The notes under the pieces: generated by a model
Told to the model about the DNA's origin: nothing
The model's input: only the letters and a program-made list of their open reading frames with translations
The model's database searches: none
Program-made: the position numbers and the translations under genes
In this document: one piece after another, positions 38,431 to 45,742 of the stretch
Numbering within the stretch: position 1 is the first letter of the stretch
Layout: each line of letters opens with the position of its first letter
NCBI GenBank assembly: GCA_031292625.1
Contig: JARLGU010000030.1
Span: 1-64,000 of the forward strand
DNA from: Capsulimonadaceae bacterium
GTDB taxonomy: Bacteria; Armatimonadota; Armatimonadia; Armatimonadales; Capsulimonadaceae
Length of the DNA: 64,000 bases
Direction of reading: 5' to 3'

Positions 38431-39558
38431 ATGCCGGTCAAAACAGGAGCTCAAGCTTGGTACGCGAACGGATTCGCGCAGTTGCAAGGAATGCGGATCG
38501 GGTTCGTCGCCAACCAGACCGCAACCATCGACGAGGGTCTCTCGACCCTCGAAGCGCTTATCGCCGCCCCGGATATTCGCGTCGAGACGTTGTTCGGCCC
38601 TGAGCACGGCGCGTTCGGCTCGTTCGACGAAAATGTCCCGGATCTCGTCGAGCCCTCAACCAACCTGCCGATCCGTTCGCTTTATGGTACATCGCGGAAA
38701 CCCGCGCCAGACGATCTGACCGGCCTCGACGCGCTTCTGTTCGAGATGCAGGACATCGGAGCGCGCTTCTACACATACGCGTCGACATTAGGGCTCTGCC
38801 TCGAAGCCTGTTCCGAGCGCGGGATTCCGTTGATTGTCCTCGACCGGCCCAATCCGATCACAGGGATGCACTTCGAGGGACCGCTCGCCGATCCCGAACG
38901 GCTCTCGTTCACTGCGTACCACACGATCCCGATCCGCCACGGCCTCACGCTAGGCGAACTGGCCAAGCTCTACGCGATCGAAAAGCATTGCGAGCACGCG
39001 CTTCGCGTTGCCGCCTGCACTGGCTACACGCGGCAGATGTGGTTCGATGAAACCGGCCTTCCGTGGCGCAATCCGTCACCGGCGATGCGCAATTTGGAAG
39101 CGGCGACGCTCTACCCCGGAGTATGCTTGTTGGAGCAGACGAACTTCTCCGTCGGACGCGGCACGGACGCCCCATTTCAAGTCGCCGGCGCGCCCTACGT
39201 GAAGTCCGAACCATGGATCGCGGCGCTGGAACGCGAGCGCCTGCCAGGCGTGCAGTTCGAGCCATGCCGCTTTACGCCAGCGCTGCGCGAGTTCGCGGGC
39301 GAACAATGCAACGGCATCCGGATGGCTGTTACGGCGCGCGATGAGCTAGACGCCGTCCGGCTCGGCGTGACGCTGATCACAACCCTTCGCGACGTGTTCC
39401 CCGAGAAGTTCGACCCGAGCGGCGCAATCAAACTCCTCGCCAATCAGAAGACCTTCGATGCCATTGCCGGCGGTCGCGACGCCAAAGCCGTGTGCGCGAC
39501 GTGGCGAGACGATCTGGCAGCATGGGAGTCTCGCCGCAAGCCCGCCCTGCTCTATTAG
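38431..39558 (+). CDS. Exo-beta-N-acetylmuramidase NamZ-like protein (DUF1343/GH171)
   Basis: This 375-residue protein has the DUF1343 signatures LFGPEHGAFGSFDENVPD (near 51-68), DALLFEMQDIGARFYTYAST and LVLDRPNP-like VLDRPNPITG, as in NamZ, which releases MurNAc from peptidoglycan ends. The central EQTNFSVGRGTDAPFQVAGAP and final DPSGAIKLLANQKTFDAI fit the family. No signal peptide is visible. Together with the upstream serine hydrolase it may process recovered muropeptides. Specific activity is inferred from the family. Confidence 0.85.
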   Translation: MPVKTGAQAWYANGFAQLQGMRIGFVANQTATIDEGLSTLEALIAAPDIRVETLFGPEHGAFGSFDENVPDLVEPSTNLPIRSLYGTSRKPAPDDLTGLDALLFEMQDIGARFYTYASTLGLCLEACSERGIPLIVLDRPNPITGMHFEGPLADPERLSFTAYHTIPIRHGLTLGELAKLYAIEKHCEHALRVAACTGYTRQMWFDETGLPWRNPSPAMRNLEAATLYPGVCLLEQTNFSVGRGTDAPFQVAGAPYVKSEPWIAALERERLPGVQFEPCRFTPALREFAGEQCNGIRMAVTARDELDAVRLGVTLITTLRDVFPEKFDPSGAIKLLANQKTFDAIAGGRDAKAVCATWRDDLAAWESRRKPALLY

Positions 39559-39779
39559 GCAGCACGGTTTCGTTCGTATCTTCATGTTTTGCTCGCCTTT
39601 GCCAAACAGAGCGATTAACCTTTACGACATCAGCCGCCTATGGGATGAAGCCTTCGGCATCCCAACAGCCTGCGCCCGTAAGAAGCGCCACAGCAGACAG
39701 CTTCGTGATCGACGTATTCGCGAACGCCGCTGCGAGAAACAAGCCCCGTCACGTAAATGCGCCCTGCCGGCCGCACACT

Positions 39780-39808
39780 AAAAAAGGGCCGCAGGTTGCC
39801 TGCGGCCC
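39780..39808 (-). terminator. Terminator of the 39819-40805 gene
   Basis: On the minus strand GGGCCGCAGG-caa-CCTGCGGCCC, a perfect 10-bp stem, is followed by six T. Confidence 0.9.
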
Positions 39809-39818
39809 AAGCCGATTG

Positions 39819-40805
39819 CTAATGCCCTCCGTGGTCGTCGTGACCGCCAACGGAGCCGCCGTGACCGCCAGCAGGAGCCCCGTGGTCGCCGACGGAGCCG
39901 CCATGACCGCCCGCAGGAGCCCCATGGTCGCCGACAAAGCCGCCGTGGCCGCCAGCAGGAGCCCCGTGGTCGCCGACGAAGCCGCCGTGGCCGCCAGCAG
40001 GAGCCCCGTGGTCGCCGACGAAGCCGCGATGATCGCCAACGGGAGCGCCGTGGCCGCCGACGAAGCCGCGATGGTCGCCAACGAATCCGCGATGGTCGCC
40101 GATGAAACCGTGGCGATCGCCCGCGAAGCCGACACGATGATCCCCATGGAATCGCGGCGCGCCGCCCCACCGGTAGAAGTCAGGGTGAACAACCATCATG
40201 TGATACGGCGCCGGATGAGAATGGTAGTAGATTGAGAACGGGCCCCAGCTTAAGAATACGCTACTCCCAATAACGACACGGAAACCATCCACGTGACGCC
40301 CGCCTGGTGCAAATCCTGCATAGTAATGCATCCCCGGGTACCATCCAATGCCAATGAAGGCGCTCCAGGTCGGCGCGATTGCTCGAACGACCGGTTCGGA
40401 AGGATACTCATGGCGTGCAAAGGGATACCAGAAGGCTCCGGGAACGGCTGCGTTCTCCAGGTAGCCTCGTCGAGGGACATAAAGGATAGGGGTCCCGTTG
40501 TCATTGACGAAATAGAAGTCAGGCCCGGTCGCTCGCGCAAACTTCATGACGTACAAATTATCCGAGGCGAACGGGACAATAATCGTCTCGCCGGAAGTGT
40601 CCGGAAGTTGGTATCCGCCCTGGTCAAACGTCGGGTGGACGATTGTCACCTGCTCTCCGGAAGGTATATCCCGGTAATTGAAGACGTTGCTGTCCGACGG
40701 ATCCGCCCATGCCGCGGCGGAAAACGCTAACAGGATAAGAGTACTTAGCTGCAGCAGTAAGCTAGCGGATCTTGCGATCCTCGATGATTTAAGCACGATG
40801 TCCAT
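39819..40805 (-). CDS. Secreted protein with conserved head and GDHG repeat tail (paralogue 1)
   Basis: This 328-residue protein has a signal peptide ending near AAAWA. Residues about 40-215 form a conserved beta-rich head shared with the neighbour at 41004 (GETIIVPFASDNLYVMKFAR, YLENAAVPGA.WYPF and GWYPGM.YYAG). The tail, about 110 residues, consists of near-perfect 13-residue repeats GDHGAPAGGHGGF/S, rich in Gly, His and Asp and lacking Cys. I recognise no family. The tail could bind metal or form an extended surface or matrix segment. A strong terminator ends the transcript. Confidence 0.65.
   Translation of the reverse strand: MDIVLKSSRIARSASLLLQLSTLILLAFSAAAWADPSDSNVFNYRDIPSGEQVTIVHPTFDQGGYQLPDTSGETIIVPFASDNLYVMKFARATGPDFYFVNDNGTPILYVPRRGYLENAAVPGAFWYPFARHEYPSEPVVRAIAPTWSAFIGIGWYPGMHYYAGFAPGGRHVDGFRVVIGSSVFLSWGPFSIYYHSHPAPYHMMVVHPDFYRWGGAPRFHGDHRVGFAGDRHGFIGDHRGFVGDHRGFVGGHGAPVGDHRGFVGDHGAPAGGHGGFVGDHGAPAGGHGGFVGDHGAPAGGHGGSVGDHGAPAGGHGGSVGGHDDHGGH
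39836..40130. repeat. In-frame 39-bp tandem repeats
   Basis: A 39-bp unit encoding 13 residues is repeated several times with few changes, then decays into shorter GDHRGF units toward 40130. The near-identity of copies at DNA level indicates recent expansion and likely length variation. Confidence 0.8.
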
Positions 40806-40928
40806 TCCTCCTTAACCCGTCGCACGCGCCCATCCGCGACGATCAAGCTCGTCGCCGCCGGCATCACGACAACGGGATTCGTATAGTTGCCGTGAACTAT
40901 TTCTATCGAATCGATTGTCTAGAGACGA

Positions 40929-40966
40929 TTGAAGCCCGCCATTTGGTAGGCAAAGGCAGGCTTCAA
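40929..40966 (-). other. Hairpin between the two paralogues
   Basis: TTGAAGCC and GGCTTCAA (40929-40936 with 40959-40966) form an 8-bp stem with further pairing inside. There is no T-run; it may be a weak terminator or processing site after the 41004 gene. Confidence 0.4.
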
Positions 40967-41003
40967 CCGTCGCCACTCAGAGAGTACTTCTTCTTACCGA
41001 TGT

Positions 41004-42347
41004 TTACCGGCCAAATCCGGAGTGGCCTCCAAATCCGCCGCCACCCCCGAAGCCGCCTCGGCCTCCGCTAAAGCCGCCGCCGCCGCTTCCGCCGAAGCCA
41101 TGGTCCGCGCTTCCACTAAAGCCGTGGTCGCCAAAGAAACCACCAGAGCTTCCGCTAACGCCGCCGAAGCCGTGGTCGCCGATCACGCTGCCCGTGCTGC
41201 TTCCTCGATCGCCGCCAAAGCCGCGACCGCTAAATGCGCTAGAGGAACGGCCAGCGCCTACGCCATGGTCGTCGCCGCCGCTAAAGCCGCGACCGCTAAA
41301 GCCGCTGGAATCGCGGCCCGCGCTTACGCCATGGTCGCCGCCGCCGCTAAATGCGTGGTCGTCTCGACCGGCAACGCCGCGATCGCCGATAAATCCGTGA
41401 CCGCCGGAGTCGCGGCTTACACCACGATCGCCGTTGTAGCCATGGTCGTCGCGCCCGGCAACGCCGCGATCGCCGATAAATCCGTGGCCGCCAGAGGTCC
41501 GGCTTACGCCGCGATCGCCGCTGAAGCCATGGTCGTCGCGCCCTGCGAAGCCGTGGTCGTCGCGCCCTGCGAAGCCGTGGTCGCTAAAGCCACGACCGCC
41601 CCGGAAGACACGATCCCCCATCGGGCGATCGCCATGCCATGTCCCCCAAGGACGACCGCCATAGGCATAGTACTCATGGTTGAAGATCCCCAGGTGGTAC
41701 GGCGCTGGATACCGGCCGCAGTAGAAGTCGAACGCCGCCCAGCCGTGGAACAGGTGATCGCCAAAGACGATCTCGAACCCCGAGCAGGGAGCGACAATAA
41801 TCCCCTCCGACCATGGGCGATCGCAGTAATACCCGGCATAGCAAATCATACCCGGATACCAACCCATTACGACATAATCGTTCCAGCTAGGAGCGATGCC
41901 AAGGTACACGGGTTCAGCCGGATGGTAATCCGGTGTGAACGGATACCAGCGGGCGCCTGGAACAGCCGCGTTCTCTAGGTACACGCCTTCGGGAACGTAG
42001 AGCACCGGTGCGCTCCCATCATTGATGAAAGTCATGCGAGCGCTGTCCGTTCGCGCAAACTTCATGACATACAGATTGTCGCTGGCGAAGGGCACGATGA
42101 TCGTCTCGCCCGCCGTGTCGTAAAGCTGATAGCCTCCCGAATCGAACGTCGCGCGCGTGATCGTAACCTTCTCATTCTGCGGGACGTCCTTCCAATTAAA
42201 GACGCTGTCCGCGGACGTACTGCCCTTTTGATCCACCGGGGGCGCTGTCGAAATCGGCTGGTCGGCACGGACCGGCGTCCCCATGAGAACCATCCCGCTC
42301 CACGCAAGCAAGGCCGACGCTGCTACAAATACGATTTTCCGTTTCAC
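41004..42347 (-). CDS. Secreted protein with conserved head and Gly/Asp/His repeat tail (paralogue 2)
   Basis: This 447-residue paralogue has a signal peptide ending near TPVRA. Its head (about 45-235) matches the 39819 protein over most of its length, including GETIIVPFASDNLYVMKFAR and YLENAAVPGARWYPF. The tail, about 200 residues, is built of degenerate GRDDHGF, GDRGVSR and GHGFIGDRGVAGRDDH units and ends in almost pure Gly/Phe/Ser (GGRGGFGGGGGF). GTG 42347 is preferred: GGGAG lies 6 bases upstream, whereas the longer frame needs a TTG. The function is unknown; the head-tail layout suggests an anchored domain with a disordered, perhaps metal-binding extension. Confidence 0.65.
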   Translation of the reverse strand: MKRKIVFVAASALLAWSGMVLMGTPVRADQPISTAPPVDQKGSTSADSVFNWKDVPQNEKVTITRATFDSGGYQLYDTAGETIIVPFASDNLYVMKFARTDSARMTFINDGSAPVLYVPEGVYLENAAVPGARWYPFTPDYHPAEPVYLGIAPSWNDYVVMGWYPGMICYAGYYCDRPWSEGIIVAPCSGFEIVFGDHLFHGWAAFDFYCGRYPAPYHLGIFNHEYYAYGGRPWGTWHGDRPMGDRVFRGGRGFSDHGFAGRDDHGFAGRDDHGFSGDRGVSRTSGGHGFIGDRGVAGRDDHGYNGDRGVSRDSGGHGFIGDRGVAGRDDHAFSGGGDHGVSAGRDSSGFSGRGFSGGDDHGVGAGRSSSAFSGRGFGGDRGSSTGSVIGDHGFGGVSGSSGGFFGDHGFSGSADHGFGGSGGGGFSGGRGGFGGGGGFGGHSGFGR

Positions 42348-42534
42348 AGTAATCTCCCTCTTAGGCCTATGCCCCAATTACAGGCCGCCCGCCTGAGTTG
42401 CCAGGCTTTCGGCGCAACCATCAAATACTCGGCGCTCTTCTTAGCAGAGTACCTTCCTGCTTATGAAGACGCAATCACCATGGCATTTGGTTCCTCTTCG
42501 CAACACTTTAGGTGTATTAAGTAAAAAATTTTAC

Positions 42535-44292
42535 TTATCTCGCTGCGATGCGATAAGAAACCTTATCCGTGGGTCGTTCCAGATCGAATCGCAAAAGGCC
42601 GCAATGCCCTCGCCGATTTTCAAAGTTGTATGGAATGTCCAGCATGCCTGACACTGGACCGTCCACGATCACACGAACCTGCTCATCCGCCATGCTCAAC
42701 GTCGCGACCGCCTCGGATGCGCTTTGAGTTAGCTCAACGCTGGTCGTATGTCCATCGCCGCAATCCCGGAGATAGGGCACGATCACCGTCTTATACCCAT
42801 TGTCCCCTTTACTCATGAAGGAGATATGAATACCATCATGATCAATTTCAACAATAATCCGACAACATACGATGCTGCCCCGTACCCGCGCGGCGACCGA
42901 GAATCCTGCCCTATCAGGCAGCGGCTCGATGGCGCCAATCAGCGCAAGAGGCTCCCAATCATACGGCGAAATATCGCCGCGCCCAGGACCGGAACGCCGC
43001 GCAACGCCCATGTTATAGAGCTGACCGTCGCTGAGGTAGCGGGCGCTGGACGCGAATTGCAGACGGCGCCGCAATCCCACTGTCACATCAATTATGCCAT
43101 ACGAATCGTATGCGGGGCTGGGAAAGCCATTGAAATGCACGCTGTATGGGCCGCTGTGCGCCGCCGCGCGAAACACGGGGTCGTTCTCTATGTATGTTAG
43201 CGGCTCGGGATGCGCGAGCATCACCGGTTCATACGGCCTTGAGGAGGTATCGAAGCCTCGCAGCAGGGCGACGGCAAAGAAACCGAGCGCCAGATTTGCG
43301 TAGTTGCCGTCAAAGGAATAGCCCTCGTAGCCGACTCGCATTTCCGGCGGAAGCAGGTTCTCGACCGGGCTAAAATAACCGTCCCGGCGTTGATAGCGGG
43401 CAAGCGACTCGAACGCCGCCCCGGCCGCGTTGCGCGCACGGGCTGCCGACTGCGGGTCGCGCTCCGCCAGAAACTCAGCCGCCTCCGTGAAATAGGCGCA
43501 CTGAACGCCGAGCGTCCATGTCTGGCCGGTACTGCGGTAGGCCGATGCCATCGAGCCGTCGGAAAGCTGCACGGCCAGGCTGCGGCGCAGACCAGAAATC
43601 AGCAACTTCTCAAGCGTCGCGCGCCACCGGCCGTCATAGCCTTCGGCAAGCAGGTCCTGAAGATGGAACCGCGTAAACAAATCGTAACTGTTGGGATGAC
43701 CGCCCTCGTGAAAAAATCCCGTCTCAATGTCGATGTGACCGTCAAAAAATACGCCAAGCCATTCGTCGAACTGCTCGATGTTTACGTTCGACAAACCCTC
43801 CCGAATGCGAATCCATTCGCCTGACAGCCAAACGCTCGCCCAGTTTGACGGCGGACGCGCCATGAATGGCTTCGGCACATCCACGCGCCCGATCCTCGCC
43901 TTTAGACCCGCAACTTCCTCGCCGCCAAGAATGTCGCGGAGGAGAATGTAGGATTTGAGGATCGCCGGCCAGAAAAAGTCGCGATGATTGATCGCACTTC
44001 CCGCCCCCGTAGCCCTGTTCGCTCCGGACAGATTCGGTGAGCAGGCCGGGTCCTCCACGTGCGCCAGCGCGGCGCTGCAGACCTTTAGGGCCAGCCGCGC
44101 ACGCTCAAGGCGCTCCGGTCCCGTGGAAAGGCTCGCGATCGCCGCGTGGCAAAACCCGTGATAGGGCGTGCCATATTGAGCGGGTTCCTTGTACACCGGA
44201 TCGATCAACTCGCCATCGTCGCGAATGAGCGACCGAAAGCTGTCGACGCCTACACGAAGCACATTGAGCGGATTGCTTGCATTCACGGACAT
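42535..44292 (-). CDS. Putative cytoplasmic alpha-toroid polysaccharide enzyme
   Basis: This 585-residue protein lacks a signal peptide. Residues 1-370 are helical with spaced aromatic motifs (NHRDFFWPAILKSY, NWASVWLSGEWIRIREG and FFHEGGHPNSYDLFTRFHL), the pattern of (alpha/alpha) toroid glycosidases or lyases, and the remainder is beta-rich, as in heparinase-like or DUF2264-like enzymes. I cannot name the family or catalytic residues. The neighbours give no clear substrate. Confidence 0.5.
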   Translation of the reverse strand: MSVNASNPLNVLRVGVDSFRSLIRDDGELIDPVYKEPAQYGTPYHGFCHAAIASLSTGPERLERARLALKVCSAALAHVEDPACSPNLSGANRATGAGSAINHRDFFWPAILKSYILLRDILGGEEVAGLKARIGRVDVPKPFMARPPSNWASVWLSGEWIRIREGLSNVNIEQFDEWLGVFFDGHIDIETGFFHEGGHPNSYDLFTRFHLQDLLAEGYDGRWRATLEKLLISGLRRSLAVQLSDGSMASAYRSTGQTWTLGVQCAYFTEAAEFLAERDPQSAARARNAAGAAFESLARYQRRDGYFSPVENLLPPEMRVGYEGYSFDGNYANLALGFFAVALLRGFDTSSRPYEPVMLAHPEPLTYIENDPVFRAAAHSGPYSVHFNGFPSPAYDSYGIIDVTVGLRRRLQFASSARYLSDGQLYNMGVARRSGPGRGDISPYDWEPLALIGAIEPLPDRAGFSVAARVRGSIVCCRIIVEIDHDGIHISFMSKGDNGYKTVIVPYLRDCGDGHTTSVELTQSASEAVATLSMADEQVRVIVDGPVSGMLDIPYNFENRRGHCGLLRFDLERPTDKVSYRIAAR

Positions 44293-44624
44293 ATGATCAT
44301 GCCCTCCTCTTCAACCGCCATGCGAAATTGAAGGATGCGCACGGCAGACGGATTATGCTGCCTGTACGCCGGGGAGCAATCGAACTCCTCCATGCGGATC
44401 GCGGAATCCCGTCGCTGATGCAGGGAATGGAAGTGTGGGAACGATTGGATGGCGCTTAAAGCGAGGGTCTAATAGATGCCTTCCGCCGCAATAGAAGGCT
44501 TGTGACAGGCACGTGAGCGCGATATTAGCGAATAGGAGAAGAGATGAGTAAAAGCGGCGCCGATACTCGCTCGCACGGAATGCCCTAATTTGATTTATGA
44601 AACCCAGCATGTCGCCAGTCCGCG
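44293..44624. other. Intergenic DNA, nothing recognised
   Basis: No start signals, RNA gene or strong hairpin is visible. The promoter of the gene ending at 42535 should lie at its left end. Confidence 0.4.
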
Positions 44625-44819
44625 TCAAGCTTTATGATACCAGCCGTAAATTGCACCGGAGACGAAGCATATTGCCACGACGATAAGGGCAGCCATTGCG
44701 ACTAAGTGGTCCGGTTTAACGGAGTGATATTCTGTGTGAGCTTCCCACAACGCCCACACGGCAATAATCGGCAACACGAACTTGCGAGCTGAATATACGT
44801 TCATTTGCGAGCATGCCAT
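44625..44819 (-). CDS. Small membrane protein, unknown
   Basis: This 64-residue frame has two hydrophobic helices (KFVLPIIAVWALWE and LVAMAALIVVAICFVSGAIYGW) around a short polar turn, ending in YHKA. No good Shine-Dalgarno site precedes ATG 44819 or the alternative ATG at 44804. It follows the DUF559-like gene by 24 bases, with a hairpin between. No family is recognised. Confidence 0.4.
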   Translation of the reverse strand: MACSQMNVYSARKFVLPIIAVWALWEAHTEYHSVKPDHLVAMAALIVVAICFVSGAIYGWYHKA

Positions 44820-44832
44820 TATCAATACAGCG

Positions 44833-44857
44833 TCCGGCCGACGCTACGTCGGCCGGA
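44833..44857 (-). other. Strong hairpin at the end of the DUF559-like gene
   Basis: TCCGGCCGACG-cta-CGTCGGCCGGA has perfect 11-bp arms, and the three-base loop is the TAG stop codon on the minus strand. No T-run follows, so a Rho-assisted terminator or translation-coupling structure is possible. Confidence 0.6.
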
Positions 44858-45407
44858 TCGTGCGCGGAGGCGACGGCAGATCCTCGATCGAAACGGAAGG
44901 AACGATCGCGTCTTCTTCCTCGCTGATCTCGTGTCGATGGATTTGCCCGGCGGCGGGCCTGGGCGTGTGGTCGTCCTCGTCGAAATACTCGTCGTCGCCG
45001 ACGTAAGCGGAGTCGCGGGCGATGACATGGGATTCCATCGGTTCGCCGCTCCACTCCTGCCTTGCGGCAATAGACACCAGCAGATCGCAAACGCGCACCG
45101 GATCACGGTAGATTTCCGTAGAATGGATGTTGACGATCGTGTACCCACGCAAAAGGAGAGCCTCGACCCGCGAGATATCCTCGGCGGTTCGCTCAAGTTC
45201 AGGGGGAAGATCGTATTCGATGGCAATGCGCGCTGCCCGACAGCAAAGCGCGACGATGTGATCGCCTACTAAGATCTCGCGACCAAATCGAACGCTCAAA
45301 CGCCGGTCAGCCAATATGTGATGCCACAAGATAAGCTCGGCAGGCGGCAAACACTTTGACTGCACCCGTCTAATACTCTTGTACGAGTGAAGAGAATCCC
45401 GCATCAT
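44844..45407 (-). CDS. Degenerate DUF559 (VSR-like) endonuclease-fold protein
   Basis: Residues about 20-115 follow the DUF559 plan: LPPAELILWHHILADRRLSVRFGREILVGDHIVALCCRAARIAIEYD, then a hydrophobic RVEALLLRGYTIVNIHSTEI block. In active members the strand reads IVDFxC and IExD; here the first acidic residue is Ala (HIVALCC), while IEYD remains, so nuclease activity is doubtful. An acidic tail (DDEYFDEDDH) follows. GAGGGT lies just before the ATG pair. The surrounding DNA is AT-richer than the rest, which hints at transfer. Confidence 0.6.
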   Translation of the reverse strand: MMRDSLHSYKSIRRVQSKCLPPAELILWHHILADRRLSVRFGREILVGDHIVALCCRAARIAIEYDLPPELERTAEDISRVEALLLRGYTIVNIHSTEIYRDPVRVCDLLVSIAARQEWSGEPMESHVIARDSAYVGDDEYFDEDDHTPRPAAGQIHRHEISEEEDAIVPSVSIEDLPSPPRTIRPT

Positions 45408-45654
45408 ACCCTCTTGTACAGACTACTACATAAACCTATTCATGCCGAAGAGATAGATTATGCGCGGAGAGGATGGCAGCAGCGGTCTGTAAAAACTAAT
45501 ATACGCAATATACCACACTATACATTGAAATACATGAGCACGAGCGAGATTTTAACCCATAAAGGGACATAAACACAAGTCCTTTAGATTCTAGATAACA
45601 CGCTTTACATGTTGTTTATCAATGATCTACAGAGGTGTCAAATAAAGTCCGGTG
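45408..45654. other. AT-rich intergenic stretch
   Basis: This block is clearly richer in A and T than its surroundings (runs such as AATATACGCAATATACCAC and TTTAACCCATAAAGGGACATAAA). It should contain the promoter of the DUF559-like gene. No coding sequence is seen. Confidence 0.4.
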
Positions 45655-45701
45655 CGAAAAAAGAGTAAGGCCGTTCGCTAGTTGGTCTCAGCGAACGGCC
45701 T
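45655..45701 (-). terminator. Terminator of the DUF6785 gene
   Basis: On the minus strand AGGCCGTTCGCT..AGCGAACGGCCT, a perfect 12-bp stem (45668-45679 with 45690-45701), is followed by TACTCTTTTTT. Confidence 0.85.
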
Positions 45702-45742
45702 CGTATAAGGCAATTTGCCCCATCTCGGCGAGGCCTTACGCC

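Noticed and set aside
39836-40130. CRISPR-like array
   Set aside because: The 39-bp units are contiguous, have no unique spacers and encode in-frame peptide repeats; no cas genes are near.
41022-41978. 318-codon Ala/Val-rich plus frame
   Set aside because: It is the antisense of Gly/Asp/His repeats; low-complexity Ala is the expected shadow of GCC-rich repeat DNA.
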